Origin: Candidatus Aenigmatarchaeota archaeon
Lineage (GTDB): Archaea > Aenigmatarchaeota > Aenigmatarchaeia > CG10238-14 > SpSt-28
Assembly (NCBI GenBank): GCA_025058985.1
Contig: JANXEB010000055.1
Location: forward strand, 1 to 5,292
Direction of reading: 5' to 3'
DNA: 5,292 bases
Below the pieces are notes generated by a model. That model was not told the DNA's origin and searched no databases. It saw only the letters and a list, made by a program, of their open reading frames with translations. A program made the position numbers and the translations under genes. Of this stretch, positions 5,095 through 5,292 are shown in pieces. How positions within the stretch are numbered: the stretch's first letter is position 1; every line of letters begins with the position of its first letter.

Positions 5095-5210
5095 TCGGGA
5101 CGGTGGGATTTGAACCCACAACCTACCGGTTTCTATTGAGCAGCCACCGTGAGTAATGCAAAGGCGAGCACTACCTACAGCCGGCCGCTCTACCGTTGAG
5201 CTACGTCCCG
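5095..5210 (-). tRNA. tRNA-Tyr (anticodon GTA), with an intron
   Basis: Read on the minus strand, exon 1 (5210-5175) and exon 2 (5130-5095) fold into a cloverleaf of 72 bases. Acceptor CGGGACG pairs with CGTCCCG, so the first pair is C1-G72, the identity element of archaeal and eukaryotic tRNA-Tyr. D stem is GCTC/GAGC; anticodon stem GCCGG pairs with CCGGT (one G-T at 27-43); loop CTGTAG/A carries GTA at 5178-5176; variable loop AGGTT; T arm GTGGG-TTCAAAT-CCCAC. The discriminator is A at 5095 and no CCA is encoded. A 44-base intron splits the gene between positions 37 and 38, the canonical site. Confidence 0.94.
5131..5174 (-). other. tRNA-Tyr intron (44 nt, position 37/38)
   Basis: The boundaries follow from cloverleaf pairing and from a bulge-helix-bulge splice motif. 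Exon bases CTGT (positions 32-35) can pair with ATAG near the intron end (one G-T), giving the 4-bp central helix. The 3-base bulges are AGG at the exon 1/intron border and AAA at the intron/exon 2 border; cutting after the second base of each gives exactly this intron. The helix expected beyond the 5' bulge is weak. Instead the start of the intron, GTAGTGC, pairs with GCATTAC 8 bases further on to form a 7-bp hairpin. The splice motif is therefore of a relaxed type. Confidence 0.8.
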
Positions 5211-5218
5211 TTCTATTA

Positions 5219-5226
5219 TTTATATA
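5219..5226 (+). promoter_or_regulatory. Probable TATA box of the right-edge gene
   Basis: TTTATATA is centred 25.5 bp before the ATG at 5248 in the 37-bp gap between tRNA-Tyr and that gene, predicting a leaderless mRNA. Confidence 0.5.
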
Positions 5227-5239
5227 TAAATTCTGCAAA

Positions 5240-5247
5240 TAAATTTT
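5240..5247 (-). promoter_or_regulatory. Possible TATA box of tRNA-Tyr
   Basis: AAAATTTA on the minus strand is centred about 33 bp before the mature tRNA 5' end, which would give a 7-base 5' leader. It abuts the start codon of the divergent gene at 5248. A TATA-like string nearer the tRNA (5223-5230) would put the start inside the tRNA and better serves the other strand. Confidence 0.35.
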
Positions 5248-5292
5248 ATGACAAAAGAAGATGAATATATAGAGATAGATACTTTTGGGGTC
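5248..5292 (+). CDS. Start of an unidentified gene, cut by the window edge
   Basis: Fifteen codons, MTKEDEYIEIDTFGV, run open to the end of the window. The start is supported by the TATA box 26 bp upstream, the absence of any other feature in the gap and ordinary codon use. The Y-x-E-x-D-T-x-G pattern is reminiscent of the first residues of the fumarase/aspartase family (usually R-x-E-x-D-x-x-G), but the visible part is far too short to assign a product. Confidence 0.5.
   Translation, partial: MTKEDEYIEIDTFGV

Noticed and set aside
1..5292. CRISPR array, insertion sequence, toxin-antitoxin or defence system
   Set aside because: No direct repeat array, transposase, terminal inverted repeats or defence-type domain was seen; HD and DHH genes here have a housekeeping context and no Cas or CBASS-like partner.

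Overview
The window is a gene-dense piece of an archaeal chromosome. The evidence is the cluster eL18-uL13-uS9 (archaeal/eukaryotic gene content and order), a tRNA-Tyr with a C1-G72 pair and an intron at the canonical archaeal 37/38 site, tRNA genes without encoded CCA, and TATA boxes about 26 bases upstream of start codons with no leader. The coding DNA is AT-rich, with many AGA arginine and ATA isoleucine codons, while the tRNA stems are GC-rich; together these suggest a thermophile. The very tight packing (short gaps, several overlaps) suggests a small genome. I cannot name the lineage from sequence alone; a thermophilic DPANN-type or other low-GC archaeon is a guess.

Layout, left to right. 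2-865 (+) is the C-terminal part of an M16-family zinc peptidase whose start lies outside the window. 911-1345 (+) is a short MgtC/SapB-type membrane protein. Converging on it is a two-gene minus-strand operon: an HD-domain phosphohydrolase (2312-2935), then a DHH/DHHA1 phosphoesterase (1326-2315), joined by a GTGA stop/start overlap. tRNA-Asn(GTT) (2966-3037, +) is divergent from the HD gene across 30 bp. The ribosomal protein operon eL18 > uL13 > uS9 (4222 down to 3046, -) has overlapping genes and ends 8 bp from the tRNA-Asn 3' end. A THEP1-type P-loop NTPase (4239-4727, +) diverges from eL18 across 16 bp and overlaps, tail to tail, an unrecognised coiled-coil protein of 119 residues (4702-5061, -). 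An intron-containing tRNA-Tyr(GTA) (5095-5210, -) follows, and a new gene starts at 5248 (+) and runs off the right end.

How the parts fit. The window is mostly housekeeping: ribosomal proteins and tRNAs for translation, two metal-dependent phosphohydrolases probably for nucleic acid or nucleotide turnover, one NTPase, one peptidase and one membrane protein. The strongest structural theme is expression: five genes have a TATA-like box centred 25-27 bp before the initiation codon, which predicts leaderless mRNAs, while the inner gene uS9 has a Shine-Dalgarno sequence. Both tRNA genes are paired head-to-head with a leaderless gene in 30-37 bp of shared promoter DNA. I see no mobile element, CRISPR array or evident defence system. 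The least explained item is the 119-residue coiled-coil protein next to tRNA-Tyr.
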